Shown: positions 1 through 7,516 of the stretch, one piece after another | Position numbering within the stretch: position 1 is the stretch's first letter | Layout of the letters: each line of letters opens with the position of its first letter | Origin: an uncultured Anaerolineaceae bacterium | Lineage (GTDB): Bacteria > Chloroflexota > Anaerolineae > Anaerolineales > Anaerolineaceae | Length of the DNA: 14,724 nucleotides | Reading direction: 5' to 3' | NCBI GenBank assembly: GCA_938020565.1 | Contig: CALIHP010000039.1 | Coordinates: 1 to 14,724 of the forward strand | Notes under the pieces: generated by a model | The model's input: only the letters and a program-made list of their open reading frames with translations | Database searches by the model: none | What the model was told of the DNA's origin: nothing | Translations under genes and position numbers: made by a program

Positions 1-885
1 GCGCGATGTGACCTGTATCCCCGTTTTTCCGCTCGCCGCCTCCGCGATCGACTGCAAGCGGAGCCCGTCCAGATCCCGTAAATAATCCATCATCGTCGGA
101 TACCGGTCCTCCGGCTTCTTCGCCATCGCCCGGTCCAAGAATTTCTTTACCGATTCGTTCAGCTCGGGAATGATCGTTCTTGGATCAGGAATCGGATCGC
201 TGACCTGTTTCGTCAGCACTTCAAGCGGCGTTTCGCCGGAAAATGGTTTTCGCCCGGTAATCAGCTCATAAAACACCACCGTCAGCGCATACATATCCGC
301 CCGCGCGTCGATCTTTTTACCCAACCCCTGCTCCGGCGCCATGTATTCCGGCGTCCCGATTCCGATTCCCGTCCCCGTCAGCGTAAACTGATCCGATGGA
401 TCTTCCAGCCATTTCGCTATCCCGAAATCCGTCAGCATGACCTTCTTCACCGCCGTGATCATGATATTCGATGGCTTGACGTCGCGATGCAGTATCCCAT
501 GATCATGGACGTATTCAAGCGCCTCTGCGATCGGACGAATCAGCCGCACCGCCATTTCTACCCGCAGCGGCTTTTTCACCTCCTTCAGCGTTATTCCTTC
601 GAGATACTCCATGACCAGATACGTCGACCCTTCAAACTCACCGTAGTCTAAAACCTTCACGATATTCGGATGGTCCAGCTTCGCCAACGCCCGCGCTTCG
701 CGCCGAAAGCGTTCCGGGAGCGTTTCCAGCTGATCCCCGGTAAACGCTCCCTTCCGGATCAGCTTAATCGCGACCGATCGATCCAGATGCGGATCGTGCG
801 CCTGGTACACGACCGCCATTCCCCCGCGCCCGATCTCCCGCTCGATGATGTACCGCCCGATCGTCTTCACGCTGTCGTCGCTCAT
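1..885 (-). CDS. PknB-like Ser/Thr protein kinase, N-terminal 295 residues (3' end outside window)
   Basis: The reading frame is open from an ATG at 885 to the left edge, so only the N-terminal part is visible. It phosphorylates Ser/Thr of unknown targets on the cytoplasmic side. Visible kinase motifs are the glycine-rich loop GRGGMAVV (about 19-26), VAIK with the ATP-binding Lys (41), alpha-C Glu (63), catalytic HRDVKPSN (133-140), DFG (153-155), GTPEYMAPE (178-185) and a subdomain IX Asp in DARADMY. The whole catalytic core looks intact, so it should be active. The start follows AGAAGGGG, about 8 nt upstream. It is the downstream partner of a paralogous kinase 53 nt away with no terminator between them, so the two are probably co-transcribed. 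About two thirds or more of residues match that paralogue. By analogy a transmembrane helix and an outside sensor domain may follow beyond the window, but this cannot be seen. Confidence 0.95.
   Translation of the reverse strand, partial: MSDDSVKTIGRYIIEREIGRGGMAVVYQAHDPHLDRSVAIKLIRKGAFTGDQLETLPERFRREARALAKLDHPNIVKVLDYGEFEGSTYLVMEYLEGITLKEVKKPLRVEMAVRLIRPIAEALEYVHDHGILHRDVKPSNIMITAVKKVMLTDFGIAKWLEDPSDQFTLTGTGIGIGTPEYMAPEQGLGKKIDARADMYALTVVFYELITGRKPFSGETPLEVLTKQVSDPIPDPRTIIPELNESVKKFLDRAMAKKPEDRYPTMMDYLRDLDGLRLQSIAEAASGKTGIQVTSR
790..885 (-). repeat. 96-bp near-identical 5' end shared by the two kinase genes (copy 1)
   Basis: This segment, the first 32 codons of the downstream kinase, matches 2931-3026 at 95 of 96 positions; only 870 versus 3011 differs (Val versus Met at codon 6). 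Identity includes synonymous third positions and stops sharply at the start codon on one side and after codon 32 on the other. Confidence 0.9.
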
Positions 886-938
886 ATGCTTACCCCTTCT
901 CTTCAACTATCATACGCATTATTGCCTTTTTTGAAGAT

Positions 939-3026
939 TCAGTCCTGATTCGAATCCATCGCCAGATAGATTGCCGGCCGGATCGCGCCCTGAGGGAATT
1001 GAACGTTTACGCCGTTATAGTCCGGCGTTCCAAACGACTTGATCCCTGTGGCGTAAAGCCGCGTTTGTCCAGGCGTCCGCAGCCACCAAAACGTTCTGCC
1101 GTTGTCTTCGCTGATAAAAACGTCATTCGCTTTTGCGTATGCGGTTGCGTCGAGAACCCGCTGCCTGTCCGTTTCATAAAAACGCCGTGCATCGGCTAAA
1201 CTCAGAAGAAAAACGCGGTCTTCTGTCGAATCTCCTCCGCTCGTCCCGTACGTCGAATTTTCCGGATTTATTACCGTTGTTGATAAAATCTGATTTTTCT
1301 CTGCCTCATTGAAAGCCTCATCATAAAAATCGTTATTCAGCCAGTTTCGCAGCGTGCAGCGCTCCCACGTTATCTCCGTATAGATATCATGATACGACTT
1401 TGCGTCCAGGCCATACCGACTGACGATCAGCGCGCTGCCATCCTTGATCTCTAAAACCTCCCACTCGATCGCCTCGGGTCCATTTCCGAATTCGTTATCC
1501 TGCTCATAGCGCCCGAATTCGATCGTATCTCCAACGCGTAATTTCGCGAACGGTCTTTCCGTCGCCGTTGGTTCCGGCATTTCCGTAGGCAGGCGAATCT
1601 CTGTCAACCGGATTCGCTCCGCAGCATTCGCGGTTTCCGCGATACGGCTCAGCGCAGCAGCCAATTCTGTTGCCTGACGATCCAGAAATTCCGACGTCTC
1701 CCGCATGGATTCCTCTGACCGCCGAGACACAGCCGTTTGCGTCGCCGCGGAATGATCCGGAAGCGAAACCTCCTGAGCCGCGGACTTCGTCCTCTCCCAA
1801 TCGTTCGTCGCCTCCGCGACCCTCGTCGGCCTTGCAGCATGCTCCGGCCTGGCTTCCCCTTCTCCCGAATCTTCAAGCGCAGGCGCCGTCATCGTCGCGC
1901 CACCCGGCGAATCTCCGAAACCGAAGCGGATACCGGCCCAGACAATACAACCCATCAGGATACTCACCGCCAGAATTATCACTCCTGTTCGTTTCCCCTC
2001 CCATGCCCTGCTCTGCGGGGAACGGCTTTGCCCGACGGTCGCCTTGCGAACCTTGCGAATATCCGATTTTTCCAGTCGGATCGAGCTGCCGGTCCGCGTA
2101 TCATCCGCAAATCGGGTCCAGATTTGATCCGTCCCGGTGTCGCCATTCCGGATGCGCGATTCCTTCCCCTGTCCCGCCGGTTTCCCAACCGGGGAGAGTC
2201 GAAGTTCCTTGAAGTCCCGTAAAAAATCATTCATCGTCGGATACCGATCGGCAGGTTTTTTCGCCATCGCCCGATCCAAAAAACGCTTCACCGTGACAGG
2301 CAGCTTCGGATTAATCATGCGCGGATCCGGAATCGGATCGTTCGCCTGCTTAATCAGGATATCAACCGGCGTATCCCCCTGATACGGTTTCACCCCGGTG
2401 ACCAGCTCATAAAATACGACTGCCAGCGAATACCCGTCGGAACTTCCGTCTGCCCGCTGTCCGCGGCCCTGCTCAGGCGCCATGTATTCCGGCGTTCCGA
2501 TTCCGATCCCCGTCCCCGTCAGTGTTGCCTGCCCGCCGTCGTTCTCGATCCATTTCGCAATCCCGAAATCCGTCAGGATCACCCGCCGATCCTTCGTCAG
2601 CATTATATTCGACGGTTTGACGTCTCGATGCAGCAGGCCCTGATCATGAATATACGCCAATGCCTCCCCGATCGGCAGCAGCAGCCGTACCGCCACGTCC
2701 AGCCGCAGCGGCTTTTTCAAGCTCTTCAGCGTCACGCCGTCAATGTATTCCATAACCAGATACGGCGCATTCTGATACTCGCCATAATCAAGGACTTTAA
2801 CGATATTCGGGTGATTCAATTTCGCGAGCGCCTTGGCCTCCCGTCGGAACCGCTCCATCATCATGGCCAGCTGCTCCGGCGCGAAAGCCCCCTTCCGGAT
2901 CAGCTTGATCGCGACGGCCCGGTCCAGCTGCGGATCGTGCGCCTGGTACACGACCGCCATTCCCCCGCGCCCGATCTCCCGCTCGATGATGTACCGCCCG
3001 ATCGTCTTCATGCTGTCGTCGCTCAT
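939..3026 (-). CDS. Membrane Ser/Thr protein kinase with C-terminal DUF6273-type domain
   Basis: A 695-residue receptor-type kinase. The order is: cytoplasmic kinase domain (about 11-275; G-loop GRGGMAVV 19-26, VAIK Lys41, Glu63, HRDVKPSN 133-140, DFG 153-155, MAPE 182-185); a basic linker (280-347); one transmembrane helix (about 348-366); an outside linker with a likely coiled coil (about 408-475); and a C-terminal domain from about 497. That last domain has the pattern of DUF6273: WEVLEI, LIVSRYGLDAKSY, TLRNWLNNDFYDEAF, EKNQI, DRVFLLSL, WWLRTPG and a final IRPAIYL. PknB-type kinases usually carry PASTA repeats here, so DUF6273 is the probable signal-sensing part (inference). I chose ATG 3026 over an upstream in-frame start at 3089 because GGAGGAG lies 9 nt ahead of it and because it matches the start of the tandem paralogue. 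It is divergent from the glycosyltransferase gene and probably leads a two-kinase operon. Confidence 0.96.
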   Translation of the reverse strand: MSDDSMKTIGRYIIEREIGRGGMAVVYQAHDPQLDRAVAIKLIRKGAFAPEQLAMMMERFRREAKALAKLNHPNIVKVLDYGEYQNAPYLVMEYIDGVTLKSLKKPLRLDVAVRLLLPIGEALAYIHDQGLLHRDVKPSNIMLTKDRRVILTDFGIAKWIENDGGQATLTGTGIGIGTPEYMAPEQGRGQRADGSSDGYSLAVVFYELVTGVKPYQGDTPVDILIKQANDPIPDPRMINPKLPVTVKRFLDRAMAKKPADRYPTMNDFLRDFKELRLSPVGKPAGQGKESRIRNGDTGTDQIWTRFADDTRTGSSIRLEKSDIRKVRKATVGQSRSPQSRAWEGKRTGVIILAVSILMGCIVWAGIRFGFGDSPGGATMTAPALEDSGEGEARPEHAARPTRVAEATNDWERTKSAAQEVSLPDHSAATQTAVSRRSEESMRETSEFLDRQATELAAALSRIAETANAAERIRLTEIRLPTEMPEPTATERPFAKLRVGDTIEFGRYEQDNEFGNGPEAIEWEVLEIKDGSALIVSRYGLDAKSYHDIYTEITWERCTLRNWLNNDFYDEAFNEAEKNQILSTTVINPENSTYGTSGGDSTEDRVFLLSLADARRFYETDRQRVLDATAYAKANDVFISEDNGRTFWWLRTPGQTRLYATGIKSFGTPDYNGVNVQFPQGAIRPAIYLAMDSNQD
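2931..3026 (-). repeat. 96-bp near-identical 5' end shared by the two kinase genes (copy 2)
   Basis: Partner of the segment at 790-885, in the same orientation, 2141 bp away. Sequence upstream of the two ATGs is unrelated. Downstream of codon 32 the genes show the substitutions expected of old paralogues. Confidence 0.9.
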
Positions 3027-3300
3027 TGATAGATTCTCCTCCGGGTACGTTCGCTGAACAATACCGAATCGTTCCTTTATCAGCTTCAATATTCACTGTA
3101 TTTTATAAGAATTTACCAGGCCAGATCCTTCGCACCTGATAAAGAGAAGTGAAAAACGTCTGGCTTAATATTATCAAAAAAACGGGTAAAGAAACAATTC
3201 CTTTTCCGTCATTTCGCTGAGGAAACCGCCGAACCGATTCACGGATAAAAATTCGTCTCCGCCGGGGAGCGTCCCCAGACCTCGCGCCGCAGGCCATCGC

Positions 3301-3309
3301 TGATATAAT
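3301..3309 (+). promoter_or_regulatory. Extended -10 promoter for the glycosyltransferase gene
   Basis: TGATATAAT is a perfect extended -10 element (TGN followed by TATAAT). No good -35 is seen, which is usual for this promoter class. Transcription would start about 7 nt downstream, at 3316-3317, which is the A of the glycosyltransferase ATG. No Shine-Dalgarno sequence precedes that ATG, so the mRNA is predicted to be leaderless. The rest of the divergent interval 3027-3316 contains no gene; an AT-rich TATAAA stretch near 3110 might serve the kinases but has no convincing -35. Confidence 0.65.
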
Positions 3310-3316
3310 CTAAAAT

Positions 3317-5401
3317 ATGGCAAACGAAAAAAGCACGCGGACACCGACAAATTTCCTCTTACGGGTACTAAAAATCCTGCTCTGCTCGCTGGTTCTTCTT
3401 TCATGGCTGGCGACGCTGAACCGCATGGGAAAGGTTTCGATCGGACGGACAGCGCTTCCCATCGAAACGATCCGCAAGGAGAGCGGTTATGCCGCGCTGA
3501 GCCAGCCCTTCCCAGCGGAAGTCATGATTCGGGATCTCGACGTTCGCCTCTCCGAAAACGGCTTTGAGATACGCCGCGACCCGCTGTCGACGAGCGATTC
3601 GGTCCGGGAAAAAGGCGGCGGAGAGTTCATGATCTGGAACGACGGGACAATCCTGTTCTCCGCGACCGATTCGAGCGATCCGGCCGTGAACGGCCGGTCC
3701 TACGCGATTACGCTTCCGAAGATCCTGCCGAAGCGCATGGCTAAAATCGTCTACGCAGCGACGTTGATCGCCGCGTTGCTCCTGGCGCTCGCGTCCGGGC
3801 CCCAAATTCTCCGGGGTCTCCAAACCTTTTTCCAGGCTTTTCGTGAAAACCGGCGCGTTGTCGGCGCGATCCTCCTTGCTGTTCTCCCGTTCCTGATCCT
3901 CAGCGTTAAACTCCTCCTGCCGCAGTCACTCTGGTGCGACGAGATTTACACGCTGAAAAACTACGTTATCGCCTCGGACGCGCTGAATCCCGCCGTATTT
4001 TACGATTATCCGAATAATCATGTCCTCTTCAACCTGTTTCTCGCGCGCATCTTACGGATTTTCGGAATGCAGGATTTCGCCGCCGTATCGCTGAACGTCG
4101 CCCCGGTCCGCGCGGCGACGCTCGTTTTCCCTGCGCTCTCCCTCGTCTTCAGCGCGCTCGCCGCAGGCCGGTTCGGGAAAACCGCCGGCCTCCTCGCGCC
4201 GCTGCTGCTGGCGACGAGCCTGCCGTTTTACGCCTGGAGCGTCGAGCTGCGTGGATACGGACTGTCAATGGCGCTGATGAGCGCGCTGATCTATTTCGTT
4301 CTCTCCGTGAAAACCGATCGCGCCCGTTTCCGCTTCTGGGCGATCACGATTCTGACCGCGATGCTGATTTACACGATACCGTTCAACGCAATTTTTATCG
4401 GCGGAATCATGCTCGTCCTCGGCGTCGACTGGCTGACGAACCTGCTGAAGAAGGATGGACTTCCGGCGGCTGAAAAAGCTTTTCATTCCGCAGCGTTCCA
4501 GATGATCCTGGCGTTTCTCGCTGGAATCGCGCTGGCGGTTCTCTGGTATTACCCGATTCTGGATCAGGTAATACGCGTCTACGCTCCCGGCGGGTATCAT
4601 CAGCCAACCTCGGAGATCTCCCCGATCCAGCTCGCCCAGCGAATGCTGCGCAATAGCGTCGGACATTTAGCTCATGCGCTGATCGGAAAGCGGCCCGAGC
4701 TTCTCGCGATCGCAGCGCTGGGAGCCGTCGGAACGGCGCTGAGCTGGAGAAAAATCGCGGCTGAATTCCGAGATCTCCTCCGGTACACTCTCTCGACGCT
4801 GCTCCTGCTGATCGGGTTCTGCGCGCTGAGCGGGTACGTCCCGTTCAACCGCAACCTTCTCCCGCTCGTACCGCAGGTCCTTCTGATCGTCGCGGTCGCG
4901 TTCGCCGCGCTTCTCGATCAAATCCGAAAGAACGAACTGCGAATCGGGCTGACCCTCATGACCGCCGTCCTGGTCATCGCGACGTTTTCGGTCGAAGCTG
5001 AGCGGCTGAACCGGAGCCGTCCCGCCTACGCGGAAAACTCCCTTGATCAGATCGCAGCACCGTATTTCATATCGACATTCCATGCTCCAAACCGCGTCCT
5101 CTCCTATATTAAAGAAACGCATCCGGACGCTCCCCCGTTGATCTTCCCGCTGCCCGCCGATTTTTACGAATATGAAATGTGCGAAAGCTTCCGTCTGACC
5201 TGCTACCCGGATTATGTCGGGCCGGACGCGCCGCGCGTTCTTTCCGAAGGCGGCCCGTATTTCATGATCGAAACTGACTGGCGCGGCGAATCGACCCCGC
5301 CGGTCTCCCGGGCGCCTTACGCTGACGACTGCGTTCCGGACGAGGAATTCGCGGCTCGATTCGCCGATCTGACGCTGTATACGCTGCACCGCTGCCGATA
5401 G
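3317..5401 (+). CDS. GT-C family (PMT/ArnT-like) membrane glycosyltransferase
   Basis: A 694-residue polytopic membrane protein of the dolichyl/polyprenyl-phosphate-sugar-dependent GT-C superfamily. Such enzymes transfer a sugar from a lipid carrier to protein or glycolipid on the outer face of the membrane. The signature is WCDEIYTLKNY (206-216), whose Asp-Glu pair sits in the first outside loop as in PMT/ArnT enzymes, followed by YPNNHVLFNLFLARI (231-245) and the WSVELRGYGLSMAL segment (307-320). Around a dozen hydrophobic helices follow. The N-terminus is unusual: one helix (about 14-33), then a roughly 100-residue hydrophilic segment (36-138) before the second helix (142-160), placed ahead of the catalytic loop. 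A soluble tail from about 570 is also present. ATG 3317 is chosen because the extended -10 places the transcript start on it. Acceptor and donor cannot be read from the sequence. Confidence 0.88.
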   Translation: MANEKSTRTPTNFLLRVLKILLCSLVLLSWLATLNRMGKVSIGRTALPIETIRKESGYAALSQPFPAEVMIRDLDVRLSENGFEIRRDPLSTSDSVREKGGGEFMIWNDGTILFSATDSSDPAVNGRSYAITLPKILPKRMAKIVYAATLIAALLLALASGPQILRGLQTFFQAFRENRRVVGAILLAVLPFLILSVKLLLPQSLWCDEIYTLKNYVIASDALNPAVFYDYPNNHVLFNLFLARILRIFGMQDFAAVSLNVAPVRAATLVFPALSLVFSALAAGRFGKTAGLLAPLLLATSLPFYAWSVELRGYGLSMALMSALIYFVLSVKTDRARFRFWAITILTAMLIYTIPFNAIFIGGIMLVLGVDWLTNLLKKDGLPAAEKAFHSAAFQMILAFLAGIALAVLWYYPILDQVIRVYAPGGYHQPTSEISPIQLAQRMLRNSVGHLAHALIGKRPELLAIAALGAVGTALSWRKIAAEFRDLLRYTLSTLLLLIGFCALSGYVPFNRNLLPLVPQVLLIVAVAFAALLDQIRKNELRIGLTLMTAVLVIATFSVEAERLNRSRPAYAENSLDQIAAPYFISTFHAPNRVLSYIKETHPDAPPLIFPLPADFYEYEMCESFRLTCYPDYVGPDAPRVLSEGGPYFMIETDWRGESTPPVSRAPYADDCVPDEEFAARFADLTLYTLHRCR

Positions 5402-5424
5402 CGAAAGCGGACGCTTCGATTTTT
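5402..5424 (+). terminator. Possible intrinsic terminator after the glycosyltransferase gene
   Basis: Directly after the TAG stop, CGAAAGC and GCTTCG pair with one bulged A around a GGAC loop (5402-5418), followed by A and five T (5420-5424). The stem is short, so termination may be partial. The PLD-family gene starts 24 nt later and could depend on readthrough, since I see no separate promoter for it. Confidence 0.5.
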
Positions 5425-5447
5425 ATCTTATCAACGGAGAATCCAAA

Positions 5448-6494
5448 ATGAAACGTTTTCTCAGGATCATCCTCGCCATCCTATCCGTCATCCTGATCGC
5501 CGGTTCCTCCCGCGCGGTATCCGCGGCGGGGGAACCCGGAAGCTTCATGGAAGTTTATTTCAATAATCCCTACGCCGCGCAGCGGGACACGACGCTCCAG
5601 GACAGGATAATCGAGGCAATTAACGCTGCGAACGATCATGTTTACCTGGCAACGTATAATTTCACGGATAAAAAGGTCGCTGAAGCGCTGATCAGCGCTG
5701 TCAACCGCGGTCTCGAAGTCCGCGTCGTGATCCATGGGGAAAACGCGGGAAAGGACGTCGTCAGAAACATGGAAGCCGGCGGCGTAGAGATCTTTGAGGC
5801 GAACGGGCAAGGGCTGATGCACGCGAAATTTATCGTTTTAGACGACGACGCGACGATCAGCGGCAGCGCCAACATGACGCCTGGTTCATTTTTCTACGAT
5901 AATAACTTCATGATTTTCCTGCAATCGAAAGAGGCGAACGCGATTTTCACCGCCGAATTTGACGAGATGTTCTTCGATAATCTCTTGGGCGCGGAGAGTC
6001 CGGAAAGCGACGAGCCGGGGATTATCGAGCTCGAAGACGGAACGCGTTTTCTCGTCCGTTTCGCGCCGGAAGATAACGTTGGCATGACGATCGCAACCGT
6101 TATCGAGGCGGCACAGGAAGAGGTCCGAATGCTCGCTTATTCGTTTACGGAAGACGCGATCGGAAAAGCGCTCGCCGACCGCTGGAAAAACGGGGTCGAC
6201 GTTGCCGTCGTCTTTGAGGGCGAAAAAGCGTTCAGGGATAAAGGCGGCGAGGCGCCGTTCCTGAAACGGCAGGGCGTGCCGATCTTCATAGATGGATCGG
6301 CTAATGCGCTGATGCACGAGAAGGTCGTTATCGTCGACAGTTCGTTCGTCGCCGCCGGTTCATACAACTTTACCCGTTCCGCCGACCGCTTTAACGATGA
6401 GCAGATCCTGTTCATCAGCTCGTCGGAGATTGCCGGGGATTTCCTGGCGGAGTTTGAGAAGATTTACGCTGAAGCGGAGTCGGGAAATGAATAA
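5448..6494 (+). CDS. Exported phospholipase D superfamily protein with two HKD motifs
   Basis: A 348-residue protein with a Sec-type signal peptide (basic MKRF, hydrophobic 5-19, likely cleavage near AVSA-A at 26-27). Two PLD repeats follow. HKD 1 is HAKFIVLD (125-132) with GSAN (139-142). HKD 2 is HEKVVIVD (290-297) with GSYN (304-307). Both sets of His, Lys and Asp are intact, so it should be catalytic, forming a phospho-His intermediate and hydrolysing a phosphodiester. The protein is much shorter than cardiolipin synthases, lacks their two N-terminal membrane helices, and looks like two Nuc-type units fused. Secreted nuclease or phospholipase are both possible; the sequence does not decide. 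GGAG lies 8 nt before the ATG. It is in line with the glycosyltransferase gene, 46 nt downstream, and faces the transporter operon. Confidence 0.92.
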   Translation: MKRFLRIILAILSVILIAGSSRAVSAAGEPGSFMEVYFNNPYAAQRDTTLQDRIIEAINAANDHVYLATYNFTDKKVAEALISAVNRGLEVRVVIHGENAGKDVVRNMEAGGVEIFEANGQGLMHAKFIVLDDDATISGSANMTPGSFFYDNNFMIFLQSKEANAIFTAEFDEMFFDNLLGAESPESDEPGIIELEDGTRFLVRFAPEDNVGMTIATVIEAAQEEVRMLAYSFTEDAIGKALADRWKNGVDVAVVFEGEKAFRDKGGEAPFLKRQGVPIFIDGSANALMHEKVVIVDSSFVAAGSYNFTRSADRFNDEQILFISSSEIAGDFLAEFEKIYAEAESGNE

Positions 6495-6565
6495 AAAAGA
6501 CGCCCGCGCTGATGAGGCGATCCCCTGAGTCAGGTCTTCGGGAAGGACCTCATCCAGCCGGGCGT
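6493..6565. terminator. Bidirectional terminator with a long bulged hairpin
   Basis: Seventeen base pairs form a stem: 6500-6506 with 6559-6565, 6508-6511 with 6555-6558, and 6512-6517 with 6548-6553, with one bulged C on each side (6507, 6554). The large apical part contains a second small hairpin near 6532-6550 (AGGTC against GACCT). On the minus strand the stem is followed by TCTTTTTT (6500-6493), a classic intrinsic terminator for the transporter operon whose last stop is at 6590. On the plus strand the tail is only TTCTCATTTTA, so it terminates the PLD gene less strongly. Confidence 0.8.
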
Positions 6566-6573
6566 TCTCATTT

Positions 6574-6591
6574 TATCTCCCCACCGACGTC
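6574..6591 (-). repeat. Displaced copy of the murE 3' end (left repeat)
   Basis: TATCTCCCCACCGACGTC matches 12889-12906 at 17 of 18 positions in the same orientation. Read on the minus strand in the frame used by murE, it encodes T-S-V-G-R followed by TAA. The copy inside murE encodes T-S-V-G-R followed by TAG, with a synonymous Thr codon at the single mismatch. It overlaps the stop of the permease gene and abuts the terminator hairpin. Confidence 0.6.
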
Positions 6592-7516
6592 AAACGTCCT
6601 TTGGATCGTACGCAGCTCCCCAGGTTTTTGGAACACGCGATCTTTTAACCATAATCGTAAGCGCAATAATTGTAACTATATACGGCAACATTTGCAAAAA
6701 CTGATACGGAATAGCGGAACTCAGAGTCTGGATCCGAAGCTGTGCAGCGTCGGCAGCTCCGAAAGCAATACAGATCAAAGCCGTTCTCACAGGATCCCAT
6801 CCAGCCACCACACATGCGGCCATGACAATGAAGCCCCGCCCAGCGGTCATACCACCCGCTGAGAAATAACCAACTTCAGCTAACGACAACGCGCAGCCAC
6901 CAAGCGCCGCAAAAACACTGCTCAAAACAGTTGTCTGATATTTTATTTTAATTACTGAAAGGCCAGCAGTCGCAGCAGCCTTCGGATTATCGCCAACCGC
7001 GCGGACATTCAGCCCCCACCGGGTTTTATATAAAACGTAACCGGCAAAAAGAGGTAAAATCAGAGCGATCCAGGTACTGACAGGCTGTGCAAATAATAGC
7101 TTCCCAAAAAACGGGATGTTGCCCATACTTGTGGGAAAAATCGCCGGAAACGTCGCCACTCGGGCCTTCCGCGTCTCAGACATCATCGAAAAAAGCATGT
7201 CCGTTGCGCCTAAGGAAACCATATTGACCATAAGCCCGGTAACGACCTGATTCGTGCGCCGTGAAACCATTAAGAACGCGACAGCGAAACCTAAAATTAA
7301 TCCAACAAGAATTGTAATCAGGACCGCCAATAATAAACTATCCAGATAAAATCCAGCCGCGATTCCGGTCAACGCGCCAAAAAGCATTATGCCTTCAATG
7401 CCCATATTGATCACACCGGAACGTTCGGAATAAACCTCTCCAATCGATACAATAATCAGAGGAGCTGCCCAACGCAAAGCAGCCTGTAACCAGTCAACAA
7501 TGATATCCAGCGACAT
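6590..7516 (-). CDS. nupQ: BMP-type (nucleoside-class) ABC transporter permease, second subunit
   Basis: A 308-residue integral membrane protein of the branched-chain/ribose permease family (BPD_transp_2), nucleoside subgroup. The N-terminal LIIVSIGEVYSERSGVINMGIEGIMLFGALTG (about 20-51) is the hallmark of NupQ-type subunits, and about eight to ten hydrophobic helices follow. It forms the translocation pore with the neighbouring permease. ATG 7516 touches the TAA of the upstream permease (TAAATG) with GGAAGG just ahead inside that gene, so translation is coupled. It is the last gene of the operon. Base composition is more AT-rich than the PLD and murE genes on either side. The symbol follows the Bacillus nucleoside system; the true substrate is not established. 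Confidence 0.92.
   Translation of the reverse strand: MSLDIIVDWLQAALRWAAPLIIVSIGEVYSERSGVINMGIEGIMLFGALTGIAAGFYLDSLLLAVLITILVGLILGFAVAFLMVSRRTNQVVTGLMVNMVSLGATDMLFSMMSETRKARVATFPAIFPTSMGNIPFFGKLLFAQPVSTWIALILPLFAGYVLYKTRWGLNVRAVGDNPKAAATAGLSVIKIKYQTTVLSSVFAALGGCALSLAEVGYFSAGGMTAGRGFIVMAACVVAGWDPVRTALICIAFGAADAAQLRIQTLSSAIPYQFLQMLPYIVTIIALTIMVKRSRVPKTWGAAYDPKDV

Noticed and set aside
1670..2222. Overlapping plus-strand open frames (161-180 codons) opposite the kinase linker
   Set aside because: They lie opposite the low-complexity linker of the kinase, are rich in Pro, Ser and Arg, and carry no start signal.
4667..5389. 240-codon open frame antisense to the glycosyltransferase
   Set aside because: Charged, repetitive composition without motif or Shine-Dalgarno; a shadow of the real gene.
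6500..6565. Riboswitch or other structured RNA
   Set aside because: The long nested hairpin is better explained as a bidirectional terminator between convergent genes. It follows stop codons, ends in a T-run, and no known aptamer core is evident.
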